DNA from: an uncultured Prevotellaceae bacterium
GTDB taxonomy: Bacteria > Bacteroidota > Bacteroidia > Bacteroidales > Bacteroidaceae
NCBI GenBank assembly: GCA_900314715.1
Contig: OMWI01000020.1
Span: 1 to 64,000, forward strand
Length of the DNA: 64,000 bases
Reading direction: 5' to 3'
Program-made: the position numbers and the translations under genes
Shown here: piece by piece, positions 54,553-63,303 of the stretch
Numbering within the stretch: the stretch's first letter is position 1
Layout of the letters: the number at the start of each line of letters is the position of its first letter
Notes under the pieces: generated by a model
The model's input: only the letters and a program-made list of their open reading frames with translations
Database searches by the model: none
Told to the model about the DNA's origin: nothing

Positions 54553-56541
54553 ATGGAAGAAAATGAAAAGATGGCAGCAGGACTGCCCGACAACGCATTT
54601 AGGGAATTAAAGGAAGGAGAGAAATACGAACCTATCATGAAACCAGACCAGGTGTATCCAGAAGTAAACGGATGGTCTGTTACATGGGGAATATTGATGG
54701 CAATCTTGTTTTCTGCCGCCGCAGCATACTTAGGACTCAAGGTGGGACAAGTATTTGAAGCCGCTATCCCCATCGCCATTATTGCGGTAGGTGTTTCTAC
54801 GGCAGCCAAGCGCAACAAGGCATTGGGCGAGAATGTCATCATTCAAAGTATCGGTGCATGTTCGGGTGCCGTGGTAGCTGGAGCCATCTTCACCTTGCCT
54901 GCGATTTATATCCTCCAATCTAAATATCCAGACATGACAGCATCATTCGTGAAGATATTCATGGCTTCCGCATTAGGTGGAATCTTGGGTATTTTGTTCT
55001 TGATACCTTTCCGCAAGTACTTTGTCAGCGACATGCACGGCAAATATCCTTTCCCAGAAGCTACCGCAACGACACAGGTATTGGTTTCTGGTGAAAAGGG
55101 AGGCGACCAAGCAAAACCATTATTGATTGCGGGATTGGTTGGCGGATTATACGATTTCATCGTGGCAACATTCGGTTGGTGGAACGAAAACTTCACGAGT
55201 AGGGTTACTGATTTGGGAGTTACCATTGCGGATAAGGCGAAATTGGTATTCAAGGTCAATACAGGTGCTGCCGTCTTGGGATTGGGTTACATTATTGGTT
55301 TGAAATATGCGATGTTCATCACGTTAGGTTCCGTAGCTGTATGGTGGCTTATCGTACCAGGAATGTCCATCTTGTTCCACGACCAAGTACTCAACATAGG
55401 CGGTTCGATGGTTACATCAACCGTAGGACAGATGTCTCCCGAAGAGATATTCAGTACGTATGCGCGAAGCATCGGTATTGGCGGTATTGCCATGGCTGGT
55501 ATCATCGGTATCATCAAGAGTTGGGGAATCATCAAGAACGCCGTTGGTTTGGCTTCGAAGGAGTTAAAGGGAAATACCAATGCCACACAAGACCAAGTTC
55601 GTACGCAACGGGATATTTCTTTTAAGTTTATAGGCATTTGTTCGATTGCAACTATCATCATCACGTTTATTTTCTTCTGGTTTGGCGTGATGCACAACTT
55701 ATTGTTCGCCATCGTAGCCATTTTATTGGTTACTGTCATTGCATTCCTATTCACGACGGTTGCCGCCAATGCCATTGCCATTGTCGGTTCTAACCCAGTA
55801 AGTGGAATGACATTGATGACATTGATTCTTGCAAGCGTGGTCATGGCAGCCATTGGATTGAATGGTTCAAACGGAATGCTTGCTGCATTGATTATGGGTG
55901 GTGTGGTTTGCACGGCATTGTCAATGGCAGGGTGTTTCATCACCGACTTAAAGATTGGTTATTGGTTGGGAACAACACCCAAGAAACAGGAGTCATGGAA
56001 ATTCTTGGGAACATTGGTAAGTGCAGCTACCGTAGGTGGCGTGATGATGTTATTGAACAAGACATATGGTTTTGATCCCAACATCGAAGGACATCTTGTA
56101 GCACCTCAAGCTAATGCCATGGCTGCAGTTATCGAACCGATGATGAACGGAGCTGGTGCACCGTGGGTATTATATGGAATAGGTGCATTGATTGCCATTA
56201 TACTGAATTACTTCGGCATTCCAGCCCTCGCCTTTGCACTTGGAATGTTCATCCCCTTGCAATTGAATATACCTTTATTAATAGGAGGAACCATCAACTG
56301 GTACGTAACAAGTCGTTCAAAGAATGAGGAAGTGAACAAGCAGCGTGGTGAGAAAGGCACGTTGATTGCCAGTGGATTTATCGCTGGTGGTGCTTTGATG
56401 GGTGTTGTTAGTGCCTTGTTACGATTCGGTGGATTTAATTTTATCAGTGAGAGTTGGTTGGCGAATCCGATGTCAGAGATTTGCTCATTGGTAGCTTATA
56501 TCCTATTGATTGCGTATTTCATTAGGGCTTCGAAGAAGTAG
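54553..56541 (+). CDS. OPT family oligopeptide transporter
   Basis: A 662-residue inner-membrane protein with about 14-16 hydrophobic segments. It opens with LKEGEKYEPIMKPDQVYPEVNGWSVTWGILMA-type sequence (conserved OPT N-terminus), then AAAYLGLKVGQVFEAAIPIAI, and includes RKYFVSDMHGKYPFPEATATTQVL in pieces, GSNPVSGMTLMTL and ALAFALGMFIPLQLNIP, all typical of bacterial OPT/YSL-like transporters. Substrates in bacteria are thought to be small peptides or metal chelates. Next to the secreted M6 protease (divergent), peptide uptake is a sensible guess. Confidence 0.9.
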   Translation: MEENEKMAAGLPDNAFRELKEGEKYEPIMKPDQVYPEVNGWSVTWGILMAILFSAAAAYLGLKVGQVFEAAIPIAIIAVGVSTAAKRNKALGENVIIQSIGACSGAVVAGAIFTLPAIYILQSKYPDMTASFVKIFMASALGGILGILFLIPFRKYFVSDMHGKYPFPEATATTQVLVSGEKGGDQAKPLLIAGLVGGLYDFIVATFGWWNENFTSRVTDLGVTIADKAKLVFKVNTGAAVLGLGYIIGLKYAMFITLGSVAVWWLIVPGMSILFHDQVLNIGGSMVTSTVGQMSPEEIFSTYARSIGIGGIAMAGIIGIIKSWGIIKNAVGLASKELKGNTNATQDQVRTQRDISFKFIGICSIATIIITFIFFWFGVMHNLLFAIVAILLVTVIAFLFTTVAANAIAIVGSNPVSGMTLMTLILASVVMAAIGLNGSNGMLAALIMGGVVCTALSMAGCFITDLKIGYWLGTTPKKQESWKFLGTLVSAATVGGVMMLLNKTYGFDPNIEGHLVAPQANAMAAVIEPMMNGAGAPWVLYGIGALIAIILNYFGIPALAFALGMFIPLQLNIPLLIGGTINWYVTSRSKNEEVNKQRGEKGTLIASGFIAGGALMGVVSALLRFGGFNFISESWLANPMSEICSLVAYILLIAYFIRASKK

Positions 56542-56545
56542 GGTA

Positions 56546-56633
56546 ATTAGGGCTGGTAGGTGTGGTAGGTGTAGTAGGTACGGTAGGGCTCCCTACTAAA
56601 CCTACCACACCTACCAACCCTACCAACCCTAAT
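56546..56633. terminator. Long hairpin with GTAGGT-word arms between OPT and helicase genes
   Basis: The left arm (56546-56587) is made of GGTAGGTGT/GGTAGG words and the right arm (56591-56633) is its imperfect reverse complement with one extra word. It overlaps the stop codon of the minus-strand helicase gene and probably ends both convergent transcripts, though no clean T run is present. Confidence 0.7.
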
Positions 56634-59334
56634 CAAAATATTTCATTATCGGATTCATAAACCTTGTAATCTTTCGCATTTGCGGTTGATTCTTATAATC
56701 CATGCGCGTCTGGCAGATTGATACATACAATCGCTTTTTGGCTCTTGTCATTGCCACATAAAACTTTCGCGCATCCTCAGCCACCATATTGGCATTGTTT
56801 TGATGATAGTAATTAGGATAGCGCCCTTCGATGGCATCAAAAATAATGACATTATCAAACTCCAATCCCTTCGCCTTATGAACGGTAGAAACGAAAATAC
56901 GATCATCAATACTCTTGCTATTACATAAGTCAGCTTCCTTCATCGTATTCATCTCAATGATATGGTTACTCAATTGAACGGCAAGCGACGGTTCGTTTTC
57001 CATATCCACCATATCATGAGTGATATATTGAGTTACATAATGCAGATTCGGTATCTCCTTCATAAAACCTTCATTCACCAAATATTGGTAAAATATCTCC
57101 ATTTCATCGATAATATCTGGATTCTCGCCATCATGCCGAACATATAGATTTTCTAAGGAATCTAAATAAAACTCTCGATAATTCCTACGTAATACCCCTA
57201 CTCTATCTATCACTCTTGTACGAGCCATAAACTCTTGTTGAGAAGGTATCAAATCCTGCGCCTTATCATAGCAATAATTCAACAACCCACAAGTGGCATT
57301 TACGTCTGCATCTGCCAAGTGGGAATTCTCGCCAGGCAATTCCAATACGGAAAGCAGATACTTCAATTTATATTCCTTCAAATCTGGTTCTACCAAACGT
57401 ATCAATTTCAATGAATCAAAGTATTTCGGACAATACTCGCGTAATTTAATTTGCGGCAAATATCTTGACAAATTATTCTCCAAGATATGATAGTCGAAAT
57501 TGGCATTATGTCCTACTAATACGCGATTTCCCACATAATCGATAAACCGCTGTAATGCTTCCACGGGCGAATACAAACGATTTCTTGCCATCTCTTTCAA
57601 CACGGGATTATCGATGTCACCAATTTTCTCGGGTATCTCTCTACGCGTGGAAATATACATGTTGAATTGAGAACCGTCAACGATTTTCCCTTGTCGCATC
57701 TTTACAGCCGCTATCTGAATGATATCGTCCTCATAGACATTCAATCCCGTTGTCTCTGTATCGAAAACTACGATTTCATCGGAAGAAAACACGTGGACGA
57801 AGTCTTGCAGATAGGTACTGTCTTGATACAACAGGAAATCACTAGGCAACATGGCACGATTCAACAAAGACCGCATGAAATTACGTGCGGAAGCATTGGC
57901 ATCAAACACGCGTAGCCCTTTCAACAAACGCGACCATGCGATGAAATTATGTTCATTGGATAGGATATTCAAATGAGCCAGCAACAATTTCATCTCAGGA
58001 GTGGAGAATAAATCAACACCCGATACTTTGAAATGTCGCAACTTCCGATTATTCAACTCCGTACTCATCATATCCGCATCGCTATTGGAATTGACGATGA
58101 TGGCAGTCGTTTCATTGGGAAAATCCATGAAGAAGTTTTGCGCTACACGTGCCACGTCGTAGAATTCTGTTTCCACCACGCTACTTCGCAAGATTCTTAA
58201 TTCTTTTCCCGTGGCATCTGTCACGTTGTTTGCCTTGGGCAACAAAGTGCGCGGGATATTCAATACCGTAATGGCATATTCATTGAACACTTCCAAAAGG
58301 TATTTGGGTGAACGATGATTCACGTATAGATGATGGAGGTTTTTGGCACATTTCTCACGAAGCGAATCCAACGTACTGACTTTCGCTCCCATAAACGAGA
58401 AGATGGCTTGTTGCTCATCACCGAGATACATCACCGTAAATTTCCTGTCTCTATCAGTAATGGCATCAATGATGGCTAATTGCAACGGATTTAGGTCTTG
58501 CACTTCGTCTACTTGAATCCATCGATAGAACTTAGCTGTCAACAACCTAAACCGCTCATCCATCAACGCGTCGTAAGTGAGTATCAGCAAGTCCTCGAAA
58601 TCCAACAATTTATTCTGTTGTTTATAACCTTGATATTGTCGAGCCAACTTCATTTTACGCAACAATCGCCCGATTACTTGTCGTTCACCATAATCGTGTT
58701 CCTCGGTATCAAACTGAGTCATGTAAAAGTCGCTCTGCTCATAAATATCGCCCATTCCATCGGCATCAAAAGCCATTTGTCTTACATCGCAGATGTTCTT
58801 CATCGCAACAATATCATCACTATTGACACATTCGGGATGCAATCGCAAGGCTTTGGGATGACGATGGATAATCTGGTGCATGAAATGAGAAAAATGAACG
58901 ATTTCATCGTAGGTTCTGCGCCTTGTCGTATTGTTCATCACCTCCATTTCGTCCTCATCCAAATATCGTGCAATGATACTCACGGCATCTTCCTCGTCAA
59001 TAATGGAGGATTCAGCTGGCACTAAATTGTATTCGAACAAGAACTTGGAACAGAAACGATGTACGTTTCCTACAAACACCTTCTCCACGTTGTCATCGTC
59101 AATATACGCCCGTATACGTTCCAACATCCCACGAGCAGCCCGATTGGTAAAGGTCAGGCAAAGCATATCCTCGTATTCCACGCCATATTCCTCATGTGCG
59201 TGCTGAATTCGTTCTGTCAAGATTTGCGTCTTGCCACATCCTGGAGGTGCCAGCACCAAATGATAACCGTTGTATGCGCCTATCACTCGTCGCTGACTTT
59301 CATCGGGGCGGAATGTCTCGTCATTTTTCATCAA
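56629..59334 (-). CDS. UvrD-like helicase with inserted DnaQ-type 3'-5' exonuclease domain
   Basis: A 901-residue SF1 helicase. Walker A is APPGCGKTQ (Lys35), Ia LTFTNRAARGML, II VDEVQD (275-280), III YLGDEQQAIFSFMG, V VSTVHKAKGLEFDNVII and VI YVAMTRAKKRLYV. Between motifs IV and V, residues about 520-690 form a complete DEDDh exonuclease: Asp525/Glu527 (VVFDTETTG), Asp614 (GHNANFDYH) and His672/Asp677 (HLADADV). All catalytic acids are present, so both activities may work. It probably acts in DNA repair, unwinding and trimming 3' ends. It is monocistronic; Met1 and Met2 are adjacent start options. Confidence 0.88.
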   Translation of the reverse strand: MMKNDETFRPDESQRRVIGAYNGYHLVLAPPGCGKTQILTERIQHAHEEYGVEYEDMLCLTFTNRAARGMLERIRAYIDDDNVEKVFVGNVHRFCSKFLFEYNLVPAESSIIDEEDAVSIIARYLDEDEMEVMNNTTRRRTYDEIVHFSHFMHQIIHRHPKALRLHPECVNSDDIVAMKNICDVRQMAFDADGMGDIYEQSDFYMTQFDTEEHDYGERQVIGRLLRKMKLARQYQGYKQQNKLLDFEDLLILTYDALMDERFRLLTAKFYRWIQVDEVQDLNPLQLAIIDAITDRDRKFTVMYLGDEQQAIFSFMGAKVSTLDSLREKCAKNLHHLYVNHRSPKYLLEVFNEYAITVLNIPRTLLPKANNVTDATGKELRILRSSVVETEFYDVARVAQNFFMDFPNETTAIIVNSNSDADMMSTELNNRKLRHFKVSGVDLFSTPEMKLLLAHLNILSNEHNFIAWSRLLKGLRVFDANASARNFMRSLLNRAMLPSDFLLYQDSTYLQDFVHVFSSDEIVVFDTETTGLNVYEDDIIQIAAVKMRQGKIVDGSQFNMYISTRREIPEKIGDIDNPVLKEMARNRLYSPVEALQRFIDYVGNRVLVGHNANFDYHILENNLSRYLPQIKLREYCPKYFDSLKLIRLVEPDLKEYKLKYLLSVLELPGENSHLADADVNATCGLLNYCYDKAQDLIPSQQEFMARTRVIDRVGVLRRNYREFYLDSLENLYVRHDGENPDIIDEMEIFYQYLVNEGFMKEIPNLHYVTQYITHDMVDMENEPSLAVQLSNHIIEMNTMKEADLCNSKSIDDRIFVSTVHKAKGLEFDNVIIFDAIEGRYPNYYHQNNANMVAEDARKFYVAMTRAKKRLYVSICQTRMDYKNQPQMRKITRFMNPIMKYFD

Positions 59335-59581
59335 TAGTACAATTTATGGTTACCTATATCAATTATGTTGTTTTCGGAAACTAAAAAATCCTCTATCCTT
59401 TCAAGATTTCACAAAATTACGAATTATTATTCAAAACAGCACCATTTCATGGCACTTTTTTATTCACCGCCCTTCAATATTGTCAATATTCTTCATCATA
59501 TAGCCGTTTATAGCAACAAAAAAAGCACATCGAATTAATAAATATTAATAAAATTTCTCCGATTATCTCTTATTAATATTG

Positions 59582-59589
59582 TACCTTTG
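59582..59589 (+). promoter_or_regulatory. -7 element for the 927-residue secreted protein
   Basis: TACCTTTG followed by CACC, a perfect TAnnTTTG match 32 bases before the ATG. The upstream 287-bp gap 59335-59581 is AT-rich with no other clear feature. Confidence 0.65.
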
Positions 59590-59621
59590 CACCATATATT
59601 TTAATTTTAACTTAATTATTT

Positions 59622-62405
59622 ATGAAACATTTTAAACTTCTACTCGCGTCTCTCGCACTTATGGGTGCAGCTGATGCAACTGCGCAATCGATTGGCGACA
59701 TCATCGAGATTGATGGTAAGCGCTATGAGGTTACAAGTGACAATTTAATTTACAACCCATCATTCGAGGATGGCGTTGATGGATGGTATTCTGGAGCATG
59801 GAACAACGCCAGCGCTTCTAATTACACACTTCAAGCAGAAGGTGGTTTTGATGGTGGTGCATACTTGCAATATTCGGCAGGTGGTGTGGGTTCTGACAAA
59901 AACATCCGCAACTCTTGGCCTGTTAGTCAAGGTGAAACCTATCTTTTCCGCTGCTATACAAGTGGAAAAACTCCTAACTCAAATAACTTACAGTATAGTA
60001 AGCTTTGGGCTTCTAAAGATGGAGCTGATGAAACAACACAACTCTATCAATTACAATGGGGAGTTGGAGCTAACCAAACAACCGACGCTTGGACTGAAAA
60101 CAATTACGTTTTCACCGCAACTACTAACTACGTAGTATTCCGTTCTTCATGGACTGAGAACTCCAAACTTGACGGTTTCTTCCTTGGAACTATTCAATTG
60201 TACATTGATGACACCGCTTATCAAGCTGCATTGGATGCTGCAAATGATGCTATTAGTGATCCTGTTTATAGCAATGTTTCAGGTGATGAACTCACCGCTC
60301 TTCAAAATGCTATTGACACCTATAGTGATGCTACTTCAGAGCAATTCGAGGAGGCTATCAGGGCTTTAGACGAAGCAACAACTGCATTCAAAGCTGCAAA
60401 GACCAATTATGACAATTTCGTTAATGCCATTAATGATTATCCTTATGCCGCTGATAGTTATTATGGAACCAGCGAGAAATGGATTGCCATGGGTGATATT
60501 ATGTATGAGTATCCCACGACTTCAGCTGAAGCTGCAGAAAAAACGGCAGCATATTTCCAAGCACTCCGTGCAGCGTATGAAAGCCACGCTTTAGCAGAGA
60601 ATTATGATGGAGCAACCAACGTTACCAATTTGATCAAAAATCCTAATGCTACTGACGGAAACAACGGTTGGACATGGACTGGCAACAAGAACGCTCCACG
60701 TAACACTGAGTCTTGGACTGATTCTAACGGCAAGCACGATTATATGTACTTCGACGGTGGAAACTGGAATGGAACAGGATGGACCACTACAATGGAACAA
60801 ACGATTTCTCTCCCAGCTGGTATTTACCTGCTTACCGCTAAGGGTCGTGCATCTGATGGCGTAACTCTTACCATGTCTGTTGGAGAAAACAGCGTAGCTC
60901 TTCCTAACGTAAATGCTTCTGGCAATGTATTCAATTTTGGATGGAATGACGGTAGCATTGAGTTTGAGACTCAGGGCGAAGATATTACAATTAAGATTAA
61001 CGCTACAACAGAGGGCAATCACCAATGGTTCTCTGTAGGTGACTTCCGTCTGATTCGCCTTGTTCTAAACGAAGAAATGGCTGACGCAGCTGACTATGCA
61101 GCATTGAACGAGGCTATTGAAGCAGCAGAGGCTAACAAACTTGGTTTCGATGCTGGCGAATATGCTCCTTATAATAATACTGAAGCATTGCAAGCTCTTG
61201 CCGAAGCTAAGGCTATTGACCAAAATGCTGAAAACGGTAAGGATCAAGTAATTGCACTTATTGATAAATTAAGCTATTGGGTGGCTAATGAAGTGGAAGT
61301 AAACGCTGTTTATGATGGTACACTTGCAGATGCTCCTATCCAGGCAACATCAGAGAATGTTGTTCTTCCAGGTTGGGTAACCAAGAGCGGTAACACGCGT
61401 CAAACTTTCTCGGGCGCAGACAATGACAATGGCGGTAAGGCATGTTTGGAAGACGCAGACGATCAAGTTGGTCTTTTCGTACATCCAGGAACATACAACT
61501 ATGGTGAGACATCTGGTTACACAATGCCTTTGAAGGCTGGCGTGCTCTATTGTGCTGAAGCTAAATATTGCGCATGGGCTAACGAGTCTAACAACAACTT
61601 TACATTGACTATTTTGAAAGACGGTGCTACCTTTGCTACTAAGAACTTTGGAAAGAACGGTGTAGCTTGTACTGAGGCTGGTGCATTGAGGAACACATTC
61701 ATGACTGACTTCTATGTCATGAGAGCTGTCATCGAAGACGTAGTTTTGGAAGACGCTGCCATTGCTGCTCCTACTGCTGAATTCGGTAACGTAACATACG
61801 GTCGTAAGCTCGTTGAGGGTTACAACACACTCGTATTGCCATTCGACGTAACTAAAGATGAACTTGGTGATAACGTTGAGGCTATCTATGCTTACGGTGG
61901 TTCTACCAAGGAAGGTGAAGGCGAAAATGCCGTTGTTCACCTCGACTTCACACAAGCCGTTGAAAATCTTGCAGCCAATACTCCTTACATCGTAAAGATG
62001 TCTGCTGACCAAGATGGTCTCGCTTTCAATGAGAAGGAATTCAAGACGGTTGCTGAGCCTATCAAAACTGACGCTAACTTCGACTTCGTTGGTACATACG
62101 TAGAACTGCCTGCAGGCAATGACGTAATTACCAGCCGCGACTATATCTCTGTTAAGTCTGGTTTGAAACAAGCTACTGCTGGTAAGCAACTCAAGGCATT
62201 CCGCGCTTACTTGAAGAACAAGTCAGAAGAAGCTGTTGGTGCTAAGGTATCTATCATGATTGGTGGCGAGGTGGTTGACGGAATCCAAGCTGCTCAAATC
62301 CTCAACAACGTTGATGGTACTATCTACAACCTCAACGGTCAGAAGGTAAGCAACGCTCAGAAGGGTATCTTCATCCAGAACGGCAAGAAAGTGGTCATTA
62401 AATAA
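59622..62405 (+). CDS. Secreted multidomain protein with carbohydrate-binding-like modules
   Basis: A 927-residue protein with signal peptide (LLLASLALMGAADATAQ). It lacks a recognisable catalytic domain. Residues about 40-195 form a CBM4/9-like jelly roll (LIYNPSFEDGVDGWYSGAW). A helical FIVAR-like segment (about 200-330) follows, then a second lectin-like domain (about 335-480, NLIKNPNATDGNNGWTW), another helical segment (485-565) and a third domain (565-710). A beta domain with GYNTLVLPFDVTKDELGDN follows. The tail IYNLNGQKVSN..KGIFI..GKKVVIK marks it as an exported protein of the local tail class. Similar GYNTL/VCLPF domains occur in the 1799-residue glycosidase, so polysaccharide binding at the cell surface is likely. 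Confidence 0.75.
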   Translation: MKHFKLLLASLALMGAADATAQSIGDIIEIDGKRYEVTSDNLIYNPSFEDGVDGWYSGAWNNASASNYTLQAEGGFDGGAYLQYSAGGVGSDKNIRNSWPVSQGETYLFRCYTSGKTPNSNNLQYSKLWASKDGADETTQLYQLQWGVGANQTTDAWTENNYVFTATTNYVVFRSSWTENSKLDGFFLGTIQLYIDDTAYQAALDAANDAISDPVYSNVSGDELTALQNAIDTYSDATSEQFEEAIRALDEATTAFKAAKTNYDNFVNAINDYPYAADSYYGTSEKWIAMGDIMYEYPTTSAEAAEKTAAYFQALRAAYESHALAENYDGATNVTNLIKNPNATDGNNGWTWTGNKNAPRNTESWTDSNGKHDYMYFDGGNWNGTGWTTTMEQTISLPAGIYLLTAKGRASDGVTLTMSVGENSVALPNVNASGNVFNFGWNDGSIEFETQGEDITIKINATTEGNHQWFSVGDFRLIRLVLNEEMADAADYAALNEAIEAAEANKLGFDAGEYAPYNNTEALQALAEAKAIDQNAENGKDQVIALIDKLSYWVANEVEVNAVYDGTLADAPIQATSENVVLPGWVTKSGNTRQTFSGADNDNGGKACLEDADDQVGLFVHPGTYNYGETSGYTMPLKAGVLYCAEAKYCAWANESNNNFTLTILKDGATFATKNFGKNGVACTEAGALRNTFMTDFYVMRAVIEDVVLEDAAIAAPTAEFGNVTYGRKLVEGYNTLVLPFDVTKDELGDNVEAIYAYGGSTKEGEGENAVVHLDFTQAVENLAANTPYIVKMSADQDGLAFNEKEFKTVAEPIKTDANFDFVGTYVELPAGNDVITSRDYISVKSGLKQATAGKQLKAFRAYLKNKSEEAVGAKVSIMIGGEVVDGIQAAQILNNVDGTIYNLNGQKVSNAQKGIFIQNGKKVVIK

Positions 62406-62435
62406 TTTAATAATGTGTATCAAACAAAATTAGAT

Positions 62436-62603
62436 ATGGAAAAGAAACTATATTTTGCACCAGAGACTGTCGTTACTGACATCAACGTGGAAAACATCAT
62501 GCAGACAGTAAGTGGTGGTGACAACGTTCCCGTTATCAACGAACCAGTAGGAGATGATGAAGAAGCTACGGCAAAGTCCGCATTCAGCATTTGGGACGAG
62601 TAA
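62436..62603 (+). CDS. 55-residue peptide with double-glycine motif
   Basis: From ATG 62436 (an in-frame ATG at 62415 adds 7 residues) this encodes a 55-residue acidic peptide. The N-terminal half (KKLYFAPETVVTDINVEN) is followed by IMQTVSGG, then a very acidic C-terminal half (DNVPVINEPVGDDEEATAK...WDE). The form 'Y.xP...V......EN.M..SGG' resembles small unannotated peptides common in Prevotella and also the leader of double-glycine secreted peptides. It lies 30 bases after the 927-residue protein and is probably co-transcribed. No C39-type exporter is in the window. Function unknown; I am confident it is a real gene mainly from position and composition. Confidence 0.6.
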   Translation: MEKKLYFAPETVVTDINVENIMQTVSGGDNVPVINEPVGDDEEATAKSAFSIWDE

Positions 62604-62785
62604 GATAACGAAAAAGATTGATTAATCTTTATATCCAATGGGTAGGTTCGCAATTTGAACCCGCCCATTTTTTATGACCAGAATAAGAGAGTAAGAAAGT
62701 AAGAAGCAAGAAGCAAGAGATTAGCTATGCAAATCAATGGGCAATGCACAATGCTCAATGCTCTAGTATTCCTTCTGAGAGAGGT

Positions 62786-62900
62786 GGTGAAGGAAGTGAA
62801 GGATAGAATAGTAACTTTTGTATAAAGAAAAAACATTTAGGTCGGGGGTAAATAATTTCCTATAAGGAAAGTTACTATTCTATCCTTCACTTCCTTCACC
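62786..62900. repeat. 33-bp perfect inverted repeat with GTGAAG-word arms
   Basis: 62786-62818 is the exact reverse complement of 62868-62900, loop 49 bases. Arms contain repeated GGTGAAGGAAGTGAAGG words. It follows the small peptide gene and lies in the 700-bp gap 62604-63303, which also holds short tandem CAATGC words (about 62727-62760), a 22-bp array and a CTCACCA/CTCACTT run (about 63093-63122). Confidence 0.95.
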
Positions 62901-62930
62901 ATTGAAACATAGTACTTATTTCCGACTCAA

Positions 62931-63018
62931 AAATGATACACTTAGAAATCGTAAATGATATATTTAGACATCGCAAATGATACACTTAGAAATCAATAAC
63001 AATATGTTTATGAAATCC
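62931..63018. repeat. 22-bp period array, four units
   Basis: Units begin at 62931, 62953, 62975 and 62997. The first three start AAATGATA and carry (A/C)TTAG at positions 11-15; the fourth is AACAATATGTTTATG-like. A weak fifth unit may precede at 62909. It lies about 285 bp upstream of the last gene. Confidence 0.85.
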
Positions 63019-63303
63019 TCTTAATATTCAGACAGTTAGATTTCGATTTCATCGGTTTCACGTTATGATTAGCTTAGCAACAGAATGACATATCTCTCAC
63101 CACTCACTTCTTACCTCTCACCACAAAAAAAGGAAGTACACAGGCATAAATATAATAAATGTCAATTTACTTAAAATAATATACAAAAATATTTTGCTAT
63201 CTAAAAATAAACATGTAAATTTGCAGAATCAATTGATATATCATACAAAACGTTTTAATTTTTTGAATATTTTTATTTTTTAGTACTAACAAATTATAAC
63301 TTT

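Noticed and set aside
61350..62189. 279-codon minus-strand open frame
   Set aside because: Antisense to the 927-residue secreted protein gene, which has a signal peptide, domains and a typical tail.
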